Origin: Pomphorhynchus laevis
Taxonomy: Eukaryota > Acanthocephala > Palaeacanthocephala > Echinorhynchida > Pomphorhynchidae
Direction: 5' to 3'
DNA length: 64,000 bases
Assembly: GCA_012934845.2 (NCBI GenBank)
Contig: WNNJ02002442.1
Location: 62,001-126,000 of the forward strand
Made by a program: the position numbers and the translations under genes. The notes beneath the pieces were generated by a model. It worked only from the letters and a program-made list of their open reading frames with translations. It did no database searches and was not told where the DNA came from. This document shows positions 32,656 to 43,254 of this stretch, piece by piece; position 1 is the first letter of the stretch; every line of letters begins with the position of its first letter.

Positions 32656-34915
32656 AAAATGTGCAACAGCGTTAACACTATTAGTGCATCAAAGAATCCA
32701 ACAGTTTTTGCTTTCAATGAAGATACAGTCAAAGAAGGATTAAAAGTTAGTGATCTTGCAAAAATCTCTGTTTTTAGCACGGAGGGTGAACTCACTCCTG
32801 TGCCAAAATTAACTAACTTGGTAGTGATAAGGATGAAAAAAACCATAGGAGAAAATCGATATCTTTAACATTCTTCGAGAGACTCTGCCTCGAAATTTCA
32901 GAAGAGAGTTATTTTCAATTCTATTCGATTCCCCGACGCGAAAGTTCGAATTTCTTTTTATTCTCCATCTCTGGCTTACTCATATCTAAACTACTTAACA
33001 AAAAACTAGTCTGACTGTGGATCAGCTGATCATAAGCCCATTCAAACAACTTTAAAGGTTTCGAATTTTCCTGAATATATGCCTCTGGTGAAGATGTTGA
33101 AAACTTCGAGAAGGACTTTAAGGTGACAAACCATCGCCCCATTATGGGGAAAATGGTCTAGCTATTTCTATTTCGTTATGCTCTACTGCCGTGGATAATG
33201 CTGAGCTCCTAGCTAACAGCAAGACAACCCATTCTTGGGTTACAACCTGGTTATCACAGTAATTAAGACAGACTCACTTACGTTTTCACATTGCAATAGA
33301 TGCCATGGATAGAGACACTGGGCCTCCACCTGTTTTAGACCCTTTACTTGTGGTATATGTGGGGCTGGGTAACTACACGAGGGGAAATGTACCCTTTCCC
33401 TCCTCAATGCTCCAACTGTGGAGGACCCCACCCTGCGTGGCCTAGACGTTGCCATCTTTTTCACGGCTTATTAAAGACGACACATTGGTACACCGATACC
33501 TAGACCAGCTTGCTTTGCTGTAGCCTCGGCCAATCCTTGTGAGATAAGAATGACTGATCGCAGTATTGTGACTTTGATGGATACAAGGATGCAGATCTTG
33601 AAAGATGAATTTCAATCCATTGTTCCACTGAATATCTTTTAGTTGAACTCGAGAGGTGCTTCTGTCCTTAGCCTTCTATCTGGTAGAAACGCAGATGTTA
33701 TAGTCCTTCAGGAGACGCGGTTTATCTGTCTTCCCCAGGACATTACTCGATTTATCCCTGAGCACATTTATACCCACTTTACTCAATACATAACCCTACC
33801 TCAACCATCTTCATCTCAAGGTCTTTTAACCCTAGTTAAACGGTTAGATGACCCTTTAATCCTTAAACCCGAGTCAAAGGGTTAATGCTCTTTAAGATCT
33901 TCCTTCTGTTAAACTATTCTTGTCCATTCCTATATTGTTCAGCTATATCAATCTGTAAAAACGGTAAACGCATCAGCATATTCAATATATATCCGGCCAG
34001 GAGAAATTCACACGAACCGTGACCTCCTGGATCGTATATTGGGTAGCGGTTATGACATGATACTTGGTAACTTTTCGTTGGATTAATGCAACAATCCGCA
34101 GGAATAGGAACGACTATCTTATTCACAAACCACCTTCCTCCATCTTTCATTGCTCAACAACTAATTATCTCCTCGACATATTACTGATACATAGTATGTG
34201 GTTGTTGAAACCTATCTGTACTGAGCAGTCGGGTCAAAAACTGACCACCTCTAATGACCTTATTCGTATGCGGACATGGAAAGATAAGTCGCTTTGAAGG
34301 AGGTTTCACTTTGATTCTATCAGAGTGGCTTTCTTTCAGGCAGCTATCCAACTCTTCCCCAGAATTGGTAATAAGATTTTGACCGAATTTAATTCTCACC
34401 TCTCATCGCAAGCTACCGCGTTGCTTTCTACTACCTATAAAGGTCGCATTTACAATCCCACTCTAACAAAACTCAAGGTTATGGCTAAAATACTACACCT
34501 TCCCAATCTCTCTGTTACTACCAGAGAGGCCCTCAGTCCCTGCCACCAAGAAACAAAGAGATTAGCACTCTCAGCTTTATCCTTTATATTTGGAAATTCC
34601 CACCTTCACAAGTCGAGTAAAGTATCTGGGGTTCGCTGTTACGGTGAACTGCTCAGCGAAAACTAACATAGATAGACTTAAACGTATTCTGAAGAGAGCT
34701 AGGTGGGCCCTTAAACGGGCTCAGCATCCGTCATTAAATGGGAAAACCCAAGTGCGCCTCTGGGGTACAGAGAAAGACTAAGATTTCTTAAGCTCCTCAT
34801 CTCGCGATTAAAGAGCATAGTTTGCCTTGATTGAACTCTTCGGGGGTGAGACCCCGCGTGGTTCAGTCGAAGAGCGGCGTGTTGTATCGGCTGGAGGGCT
34901 GAGATCCCACTGGAA
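32650..34915 (+). mobile_element. Jockey-type LINE copy C, internally deleted
   Basis: A plus-strand copy of the same family as A, B and D. ORF1 remnants: N-terminal at 32,659-32,868 (TEGELTPVPKLTNLVVIRMKK), central pieces at about 32,890-33,290, and zinc-knuckle remnants at about 33,280-33,390. ORF2 remnants: 33,643-33,885 (APE start with VIVLQETRFI), 34,064-34,297, 34,325-34,550, and then a jump to the post-RT region (ETKRLALSALSFIF at about 34,553) running to about 34,915. The RT palm (about 360 codons in copy B) is missing, and many stops are present. This is the most decayed copy of the family here. Confidence 0.8.
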
Positions 34916-35164
34916 CTAAAGCCTTAGAAATTTGTTGGAAAACTGGACAAACATTTTTGTAGATTTCTTGTACTGTTTTGTTTCTTAGCTGTTTTCCTTT
35001 TTAGTTATTATTGATTATATAGTTGTTTAAGAAAATCATTATTATTAAATCATGATAGCTAAATACAGAAGTTTGTTAGCTTAAAAGTATTGAAGACAAT
35101 ATTCCATATAATTAAATACGATAGCAAAGCTTACGAAATGTGCTGAGAAAAGTACAGGATTTAA
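34916..35164. other. AT-rich gap
   Basis: No ORF or named repeat is seen between LINE copy C and the palindromic cluster. Confidence 0.5.
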
Positions 35165-35240
35165 AAGAAGAAATTTAAATCCTTAGATTTAAATTTTTAA
35201 TCTAAGGATTTAAATTTTTAAATCCTTAGATTAAAATTTA
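35165..35240. repeat. Cluster of inverted AAATCCTTAGATT words
   Basis: The word AAATCCTTAGATTTAAA appears three times in alternating orientation, so that the segment can fold back on itself. It adjoins the PLE tail that starts at 35,243. Confidence 0.7.
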
Positions 35241-35242
35241 AT

Positions 35243-35515
35243 CCAGAGGAGTTAGGGGCCGAAACCTGATAGCATAGCAGTCCCTCCTGATGACCTCTTA
35301 TTCTTATTCTGATACAACGTCTGTTATTTATTAGTCAATTCATAAAAATGATGTTTATTTTAAATTTCATTTTTTTAACTTTATTTAAATTATAGAAAAT
35401 CTAAAAACAATTATTAATTTTATTATTTAATTATTAAATTTTGATTTAGCATTATTATGTTTTGTTTATTTTACAAATATATTAAATACGTAGACTCAGT
35501 TAGCTGATTTAATTT
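35243..35515 (+). repeat. Permuted-PLE 3' tail, solo
   Basis: This matches the 3' untranslated end of the permuted PLE family seen at 44,565-44,860: GAGTTAGGGGCCGAAACCTG, then CTCCTGATGACCTCT, TATTTATTAGTCAATTCAT, and an end with GTAGACTCAGTTAGCTG. No coding part is attached. Confidence 0.75.
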
Positions 35516-36420
35516 ATCTATTCTTGAGCATGAAGAATATAATGGTTTTTCTTGAATGAAGAAATAATGACTGGATTTGTGATTTTGCGTTTCTATTGGA
35601 TATTGTTACATTTAAACAGTTTAAACTCAATATTGTAAAGTAAAAAATTAATATGCTTATTAATGAAGAAAATCTTGAATGAATTTAAATTAAAACAATT
35701 AATTAATTTAAATTAATTTTATTCCTCAAACCTTTTGCCATTAAAAGAGGAGACCACTTTCATTGAAGTTGATATGCTTGAATATAAATTTCCTGATATT
35801 TTAATATTGTTGAAGCTTTAAAGAATGATTTTTAGAGTTTGTAAGAATTTCAAAAACTAGAGACATATTCAGCAATAATGTGCAACGCTTTTTTTAATAA
35901 ATATCGAAGTTTCCAATAAGTTGCAATTCGAGATTTTCATATTGGATGATAATTGATGACCATTACGGTATCAATTGATAATCACGTCACTATTTTAGGT
36001 AATAATTATTTAATAGAATTAAACCGACTTGATAAAATTAATGAATGCTATACCTATTTACAAGTTAGCTACTTAACTTTGACAAGTAGAACTTATCGTC
36101 CATACAGTGAATTAACATTATACTGTCAGCCACCTTTACTCGATAAGAAGATGTTGTACTTGCCAGACCTATAGCAGCGAACTTTCAACCTTATAAGAGT
36201 TTCATTACAAAAACGACGCAGTATCTAGTATGTAATAACTATAATCAGCAGTCAGACTTACTAAAAATCTGTTAATTATAAATAATTAAATTCTGACTTT
36301 AATAAAACGCTACGACTTTATAAAGAAAGCTGATGATACTTATAAAGATAGAGACAATGACATTCATAAAGTCAGCTATTAAAATTGGCAGTAATCGTAA
36401 AATGTTAATCTGGTAACTTA
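35516..36420. other. AT-rich stretch, no recognised gene
   Basis: A 73-codon frame at 35,953-36,174 has no recognised motif. Nothing else stands out. Confidence 0.5.
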
Positions 36421-36692
36421 CGTTGAAGTATGTGTTGTTTAATCATTGTGAATTAATGATGTAAAATGTAATATTTGTGAACAACAACCCATTTTGTAAT
36501 ACGTGGTTTTTGAATTGCCTCGATATCAGGACTGAATAAAATCCACGTTTATTTCTATCTTATTTACAATGTGGCTTTTATTCAGAACTGATATCGAGAC
36601 AATTCAAAAACCATGTATTACAACATGCGTTGTTGTTCACAAATATTACATTTTACATCATTAATTCATCAACACATATTTCAATGTAAAAC
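36421..36692. repeat. Fold-back element with ~120-bp arms
   Basis: The arm at 36,421-36,546 and the arm at 36,571-36,692 are inverted copies (for example AATGATGTAAAATGTAATAT against ATATTACATTTTACATCATT), separated by about 24 bp. Near-perfect pairing is broken by a few mismatches and one gap near the outer ends. It codes for nothing and looks like a fold-back or MITE-type element, or the scar of an inverted duplication. I see no clear TSD. Confidence 0.75.
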
Positions 36693-37765
36693 GTGTGATT
36701 AAACAAGAATATAACCCAGTATAAACTATATTAATTGGAATATTACTCTGAAAGCAATGATTCAATCTTTCACAAAAACAATGATTCAATCAACAGCGAG
36801 TAACGAAAATATAGAAAGAGCAAATATTAAGATGATTATTAAATATTTATTTAATATTTATTATTTATTAATACTACTAACACACGTGGATGAACAAAAA
36901 GACACTTGATACTGAAAATGCGTCAAAAGATTGTTTTGTAATAAAATAAATAACATAATAATTAAAGCCTTTAATTTAGCCTTTTATCTAATAAACATAG
37001 GCGATTCGCTAGAACTTTAAGATATTTAGACTGTAAAATATAAAAGCGGATACGTGTTCAAAAAATTGAAAATTTTAATAAACGTGCATAATAAAATCGC
37101 ATTGTTACACTAGGAGGAAACAAAGCATTTTGCGAATATTTAGTTATTAAATTATTACCGTATGCTTCTGAAATTGTACTCTTGTAGTAAATCAGCTAGC
37201 ATAGATAACTCATTTTTCTTATACTCTTTTAGGTAGGCTGTGAGATAAAAACGAAAGTTCGTTGTGGAATCAGTTTGCAATAAATCACTATCATTACTGT
37301 CAGTAGTAGAAACGGTAGAATCGCAATGATCTAGAAAAGGACTCAGCCATACTCTGAAAATCAGTTATATCAAAAACTATAAAAATGCAATCGCTAAAAG
37401 TTAACTTCACCCCTGAGTCTTTTGGTACCAATCTTGAAAGATAAAATTTCCGGTCATGATTGCTATTCGTATCGAATCATTGAATTTTAGAATTATCATT
37501 TTCGAGTGGTGTGTGCCGAACGGCACATTTGGATTTACCTTGTGAACGAGAGTAATGCAAAGTTACTAAAAAAAATACAATTTCATAAATCAATAAAGAA
37601 CTTACGCCAAGAAAGCAATGACGAAATTTGTCATCGCTTAGATTAAAACAGATACATTTCACTTAAACATGAAAACTATAGTAGAAACATTAAACTGCAA
37701 TATGATTAGTTTCAAATTATATACAATTCAATACTAAAGATTATAACTAAGCTAAACATATTTTT
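36693..37765. other. AT-rich stretch, no recognised gene
   Basis: Only short frames without motifs (for example 37,662-37,477, minus strand). No RNA gene or element recognised. Confidence 0.5.
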
Positions 37766-38369
37766 GTTTTTCAAAAAAGGTTACATATCTTGATGACCTC
37801 TAATCCTTCAATGTCAGTCAGCATAGATCCTCTCTTGTCATAGACAGTTTTAGGAGTTTTCTGCATTCCAACACGAAGGTTCCTGATCGTCCTCCAGAAC
37901 ATCTTCGAAGCTGACCTATAATCAAGTTCTAAGTGCTCCACACTTCTCCCAAAACGCCTTCTTGGCTTCGGTAACTGCTCGGCTGAAGCTCTCTTTGCAT
38001 ATCGGTACTTTTCTACAGCTTCCACTTATTTATCTAGCAAAGTTTCCTTATAAGCCAGCTTCTTCTGTTAGACAAAATCTCTAAGTGTTGGTGTCCACCA
38101 AGCAGTTCGAGATTTTCCTCCGCGACAAGCCCCTTAGGCCTTCGAGCCTTAATTTTTTACAGTTCTTTTGGCATGTGAGGCTCTGAACATATCCCATTAT
38201 TGATCAATGTTCTTCACCTTTTCTGGCAACCGAGATAAGTCCTCCCGGATGTAGCCAGAAAAACGTTCTTTGATAGAAACATCTGATAGATGCTCCCAGC
38301 ACGCCTTTACATAACATTTGGGTTTATCAGGCTTCTCTAGCATCCGATCCTGCCATCGAAGCTTACTAA

Positions 38370-38771
38370 CTACAAAATAGTGATCGGTTGGCAGTTCAGC
38401 CCATCTCTCTTCATACGAGTGTCCAGAACATAACGCAGATCAGATGAAATGATTACGAAATCGATCATGGATCTTTGACTGAGATAATCCTGATGCAATG
38501 TACATCTATGGATCTCCATATGTTCAAACATGGTGTTGGCTATACACAAATTGTTATTAGAACAAAAGAGCAATAATTCAACATCACTCGCATCCAGATC
38601 GGAGAGTCCGTTCCTTCCCAACACTCCCTTCCAAGTGATACTGTCGCTACCAACATGATCATTAAAGTCACCCAATAGAACAAGGGAATCTATAACAGGA
38701 GTACTGTCAAGCAGAGCCTGAAGATCTGCCACGAAGGCTGCGTATTCCCAAATAATGTTGTAAGCATACAC
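38370..38771 (-). pseudogene. LINE APE endonuclease domain, C-terminal half
   Basis: This 133-codon open piece contains the catalytic LLGDFNDHVG motif and the RSMIDFV..SSDLR motif (the Asp-His end of APE nucleases). The final SDHH-type motif is replaced by NCQPITIL, so the domain is defective. Upstream it is cut off by the PLE tail ending at 38,805; downstream the connector continues in other frames to 37,771. Confidence 0.75.
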
Positions 38772-38804
38772 ACAACAGTTATCCCCTTTCCCACTTTGAC
38801 CAAA

Positions 38805-39063
38805 TAAAATAAGCTATCTGACTCTACGTATTTTATATTGCAAATTAAAAATAATGCAAAATAAAAGTTAAATAATAAAAAATTAATTAATAATAAATAA
38901 TTGTTGTAAGATTTAATATAATTTATATCAAGATGAATTATAAACTGAAATTAAAAATCAAAATCAATTCTTATGAATTGACTAATAGATAACAAACTAT
39001 GTATCAGAATAAGGATTAGAGGTCATATGGAGGAACTGCCATGTTATAAGGTTTCGGCCCCTC
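38805..39063 (-). repeat. Permuted-PLE 3' tail inserted in LINE
   Basis: Minus-strand PLE 3' end (ATAAGCTATCTGACTCTACG at one edge, GTTTCGGCCCCT at the other) lies inside the LINE endonuclease coding region. It is therefore younger than that LINE copy. No target duplication is evident. Confidence 0.7.
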
Positions 39064-39500
39064 AGATGCCAGCCTTTCGTTCACTGGCTTAAACCTCTCT
39101 ACCACGAACGACAATCGGGCACTTGTAAGTATCCGTACACCACTTGCCGTCTTTTTCCGTCAAGAATTCCCGAATAGTTCGAGGTCTCAACATTGATCCA
39201 AAAGTTTAGTTCGAGATCCAGAATAGTGAAGAGAAATCACCCTGATTATTTCCAAACCAAAGCGAACCATCTCTTTTACTAATTATGTTTCCTTCCCCGC
39301 CAGCGAGATGACATTCCACGTTCCTACATGAAGGCTAGTCCGCTTTGGATGTTGATGCCTTTTTCGCTCTCTCCGTACAACTGCCTGGTCACACGGCACC
39401 CGACAATGAAAACTCTTTCTGTCAATAATGAGTTAACCATTGTTTTTCGCACTTAATTTATATTTTGTAAATTTGTTGCTTGTCATTTTTATTGTCTTGC

Positions 39501-39770
39501 TTTGTTTGTTCGACTAAATATCGTTCCTGATATCTTTTGATTATCCTACATCGCCCCTGTAAGGAAACAGGTCTCCGAGACTATTCCGCCTTTCGTCCAT
39601 TGTCAAATCTGCCGTTGCAGTCATCGGAGTTATTTTGTTTGTTCGGCTATCTCCCGTTTCCGATATCCTTTGATGATCCAACATCACTACTTTAAGGAAA
39701 CATGCCTCCGTGACTCTCATTCACCTTTTCTCGTCCATTTCCCAATTCGGCGTTGGAGTTATCGGATGGA
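39501..39770 (-). promoter_or_regulatory. LINE 5' UTR with two ~134-bp repeat units
   Basis: Two diverged direct repeats, about 39,501-39,632 and 39,635-39,770, each share AATGGACGA, GTTTCCTTA, GATATC and GAACAAACAAA words in the same order. A single unit precedes the ORF in the sister fragment at 22,255-22,385. Repeated 5' units carrying the internal promoter are known from some LINEs, such as mouse L1 monomers. A promoter function here is inferred from position only. Confidence 0.55.
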
Positions 39771-39889
39771 TCTGAGATAGTCTATGAAAGGATATCAATT
39801 ATTTAGCCGTTCGTAGACGAATGTCGAGCATACGTTGCTTGGGTCGCTCCACGAAGTGGCTAATTGGCAATAGGTACACCAGCTCAATA

Positions 39890-39926
39890 CTTAATCGACT
39901 GGCAACTAGCGGCCCAGTCGATTAAG
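39890..39926. repeat. Perfect 13-bp hairpin
   Basis: CTTAATCGACTGG (39,890-39,902) pairs with CCAGTCGATTAAG (39,914-39,926) over an 11-nt loop. Function unknown. Confidence 0.7.
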
Positions 39927-39929
39927 TCT

Positions 39930-40429
39930 TATTTTTATAAGGCATTATTTTTTATTTATAAATAGAATAAAATTCGTGGACTTAATTAGTTGATCTGATT
40001 GGATCAACTATAGACTTAGTTAGTTGATCATGATATAAATATGAAAACACCAACTGATTCGCAAGTAAACTAACAAAAGGAAACTAATTATTAAAGAATC
40101 ACAGATAATTCGATCGTGCAAACTATGATTTCGATTACAATAAACAAAATAATATGAGGTAAATGTGGATCAACATGAGGTAATAATCATGAGGTAAATG
40201 TTGATCAACAATTTCCGAGAAATGTAAAATATAAAAATGGAACAAGAAGAAAGATCATTTTAATATTTAATACTTAAACTTCTTGACAGTGCTTTCCGCA
40301 GAGTAATTAATCAATTAAAATCAATAATGATTTCCTTATAATTGCAATTTTCTTTATAGAAATTATAATTGAAAAATATTACATATTTAATATGGTCACG
40401 TTTTTTTCCTATGTGGCTATCAAACGCCC
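39930..40429. other. AT-rich stretch, no recognised gene
   Basis: Contains near repeats of ATGAGGTAAATGTGGATCAAC and ACTTAGTTAGTTGATC words, but no ORF or element that I can name. Confidence 0.5.
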
Positions 40430-42850
40430 GCCTATTCTTCGCTGAGCGAGGGCTGCGGATGCACATCGATTTGCAGCGCGCAAGCTGGAGTCATATAGTC
40501 TCTCGGAGGCGTGCTATCTCGTGAGCATATGTGATGCTCTTCTTTGCAGCGAGCTTGTCCGCAAGGCATTGCAAAAACCTCGAAGCAAAGTTTCCCTTTC
40601 CGTATAAGCATGATAGTACGATCGAGGATAAATTTGCTCTCTCTATCCACAAGACGCGGTATTGGTATTTTTAGAACTTCCGCTGCTCATGGTATTCGAA
40701 GTATTAGGTTGAGGATCTGCTGAGGTTCGACGGAGGGAAATTATTACTAATGCAGTTTTCGAATAGAGCTCGCTCTGATCAGCCACCGTAGAATCCACAG
40801 CATGCTATGTCCAGCCGTGCGTATGGGTCAGTTGTCGTGGCTGCATGCTCAAAACGAATTTTGGCGTCAACCGGATTCAACATTGGTTCGACCGATACAT
40901 CGTCGCAAACTACGGTGAGTGTCTTTGCGATTATTTCTCGTATTGAGTCGTGTCTGATCGAGGGATGACCCCCATTTGGACATGATAGGCAATGCGCCAG
41001 TAAAGTCGTTGATCCGCAAGATTAGCGAGGAGATACGTCTTTGCATAGCGTGTTGTAGCGCTTGGCGATGAAATCGCGAAATGTTGCGTTGTCAATATAA
41101 GTCTGCTGATTTCTAGTGGGGAACGTAGACAGCCACGAGGATCATCCTTTCACCATTGAATGGGCAATTGTTTTACGGATATTTTTGTCGTATGCTGAGA
41201 CATGTGCAACCTTGATTGCCTTATTGATAGACTGCTTTTGTTTGCGCAATGCGGTTGAGCTTAATCATTGTTCGGCTCTCAATTCGGCCCCTTGCAGTTC
41301 TTTCAAATATAGCGCGCACAACATCAACGAGTTTTGTATTCTTCTTCATCGACCCGACATGGATCCACTATCCCAAGACAGTCGCAATGCAGAATTAACG
41401 AGAGAATAGCCACAACGATCTGGAAGAATCATCTTATCGAAGAAAATCGTCGAACGCTTTGCGTATTGTACTCTGAAGAAGGCTGAATTAATCTAGCGAG
41501 CACTGAGTTGTTCGTTGCGTATTAGCACACTTGTGTTGCAGTGATTCTGTGAAACTAACATGTGCGATCTGCGTGTCTAGCACCTCAACTTCAGCTAGTT
41601 GCACGACGAGAGTACAGAATTTCGATACCTTCGTCTCGAAGTTTAGAAGGTAGGGACGATCTCGAACAGAAGCGCCAACGATGTTTATTCTATTGTTTCT
41701 GATTTCTACCTCAGTTTCACAAAAAAATTGATAGATGTGTGCCGTGTTGGCTGTAAAATTGTATAACAGGCATTTCTCGGGTTCACATGGAATCCGAAAA
41801 ATGGCCCTATGTCACACAAAAATCGAAGGAATCTTTGATGTTACTTGTTCTCTGATAATATTGCCATCATCAGCATACCAGAACTGTTGGACGTCAGGAA
41901 ACCTTGTCATCACATGGTGTATGAGTGGCGGTATCTCAATCGCGAACGCGAGCATAGACAAGACATCTCCTTGTGTAAAACGCTCTTGAGATTGAATCAG
42001 CTTTTCACCGACTGTCAGGTTAGAGGAATTGTCGTAAAAGTTATGCATGACGTGCGATAATGCAGGTCAGATGCGATCTATATTGTGGATAGCAGCTCTT
42101 CTGTTGATTCTGCTGAAAGCGTTGTCAGCATCAATCGAGAGAAGAACCGTGTTGGGGTTGTTTGAGAATTCGGTGTATACTGTCCACATGACGCATTTCA
42201 CTTCTGCTCGTTGACCTGAACATATTAGAACAACTGTCCGCAAAAATCTCCGCAGGAGATTTTTGCGGACAGTCGTTCACCCCTAAAATGAAAAATTTCA
42301 AAGAAAATATAATCAGGAGCAATAAAGGAAAGGAAAATATAGCTTATGAAGGATATTTCTACACTATTTTTGGCGTAAAAATCTCCTGAAAATTTATTCA
42401 CCCCTAAAATGAAAAATTTTAAAGAAAATATAATCATATGTATATAATCATAAAAATATAAACATAAAAATTATACTTGCTTTCAGCTTTGTTCCCCCCT
42501 TTCCTTTATTTCTCCTGATTACCTAAATTGCTTCACTACCTAAACACTATTAGGTAGTGTTTCTACACTACCTAATAGTGTATAAATATCCTTCATAAGC
42601 TATATTTTCCTTTCCTTTATTGCTCCTGATTATATTTTCTTTGAAATTTTTCATTTTAGGGGTGAATAAATTTTCAGGAGATTTTTACGTCAAAAATCTC
42701 CTGCGGAGATTTTTGCGCTCAACGTATTAGAACATCCGTACACATGCTGGATATCATTAGACACCATCGACAAATGGATATCGTAAGTATTCTCCTGCTG
42801 ACATCGCAGATGCCGATGGCTGCCAGCTATGAAGTGACCTTCTATAAGTG
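40430..42850 (-). pseudogene. RT-RLE retrotransposon family A, copy A3
   Basis: Read on the minus strand. From 42,850: a segment with SNDIQHVYGCSN, interrupted by a fold-back insert (42,724-42,233), then CSGQRAEVKC and the catalytic palm motif LLSIDADNAFSRINRR (about 42,150-42,105), FTQGDVLSML (about 41,965) and WYADDG (YxDD box, about 41,885). GPFFGFHVNPEKC follows at about 41,790. The RLE region appears near 40,980-40,760 (PSIRHDSIREIIAKTL, VSVEPMLNPVD, ARLDIACCGFYGG). Many stops occur. The plus-strand frames here (for example 41,116-41,409) are antisense shadows. Among the three family A copies this one keeps the best TQGD and YADD boxes. Confidence 0.7.
42233..42724. mobile_element. 492-bp fold-back element with 10-bp TSD
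   Basis: Arms of roughly 130 bp (about 42,238-42,366 and 42,574-42,713) are inverted copies containing CACCCCTAAAATGAAAAATT and AGGAGCAATAAAGGAAAGGA. A diverged direct copy of part of the arm lies at about 42,377-42,435. The left end is itself a 19-bp-stem palindrome (ACTGTCCGCAAAAATCTCC). TATTAGAACA flanks the insert at 42,223-42,232 and 42,725-42,734, and family A RT sequence resumes on both sides. It encodes nothing. The TSD length fits a Mutator-like or related DNA transposon derivative, but family is unassigned. Confidence 0.75.
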
Positions 42851-42858
42851 ACTAATGT

Positions 42859-43250
42859 GCAAGCTACGTTAATAATTAGCATGTAGTCAATTCTTTCTGT
42901 TTTAATCTATTTATAGTATGTTTTTCATGTGCATGCATTGTATGTGCTGCAACTGATGAGGCTTCTCAAAGCCGAAACGGTATGCCGTCATGCAGTGTTG
43001 AAACATAAAATTCTGTGTATGCAGAGAAATAGATAGGTGTAAAAAACAGTCCTGGTTGAGTAAAATCTAATTTATTTATTGATACTCTAAGGATCCAAAA
43101 AACAGTGCTTCCTTTGTAATTTGTTATACTAGTCATTAAATGATCCCGCTGATGTCTATTGCACTAAAAAAATTTCCCTCCATTACATTGACTTCGAAAG
43201 CGCAAGCTACGTCATGTAATTAGCATATAGTGAATTCTTTCTGCTCTAAT
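42859..43250 (+). mobile_element. Retrozyme-like / PLE pseudo-LTR unit
   Basis: GCAAGCTACG...TTAGCAT.TAGT.AATTCTTTCTG occurs at 42,859-42,907 and again at 43,202-43,250, giving a 343-bp direct-repeat period with a hammerhead motif inside the first unit. A permuted PLE follows immediately. Direct repeats of a few hundred bp with a type I hammerhead are the hallmark of retrozymes and of PLE pseudo-LTRs. Only one complete unit is present. Confidence 0.55.
42944..42998 (+). ncRNA. Candidate type I hammerhead ribozyme
   Basis: The conserved core is present in order: CTGATGA (42,953-42,959); stem II GGCTT/AAGCC with a CTCA loop (42,960-42,973); GAAA (42,974-42,977); short stem III ACGG/CCGT with a TATG loop (42,977-42,988); and the cleavage triplet GTC ending at 42,989. 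Stem I pairs CTGCA (42,947-42,951) with TGCAG (42,91-42,95 of this block, i.e. 42,991-42,995), extended by three wobbles. One A-A mismatch lies next to the core (42,952/42,990). A very short stem III is typical of PLE and retrozyme hammerheads, which often act as dimers. Activity is not shown. Confidence 0.7.
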
Positions 43251-43254
43251 ATAA

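Larger units (their letters stand above)
37771..39770 (-). mobile_element. APE-type LINE, 5' two-thirds only, split by a PLE tail
   Basis: On the minus strand: tandem 5' units (39,770-39,501), an ORF start at ATGGTTAACTCA (about 39,440) with LHVGTWNVISLAGKE, then the endonuclease domain (GVRILTSARLSF, PVNERLAS, about 39,150-39,070). After a PLE tail (39,063-38,805) it resumes with LLGDFNDHVGSDSITWKGV and RSMIDFVIISSDLRYVLDTR (38,771-38,370), and then the connector with YRSASKMFWRTIRNLR (38,025-37,771). It stops before the RT. The endonuclease wording is of a kind widespread in metazoan LINEs (RTE/CR1-like); the clade is uncertain. Confidence 0.75.

Noticed and set aside
41116-41409. 97-codon plus-strand frame with a hydrophobic stretch
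   Set aside because: It is antisense to the decayed family A RT-RLE element on the minus strand.
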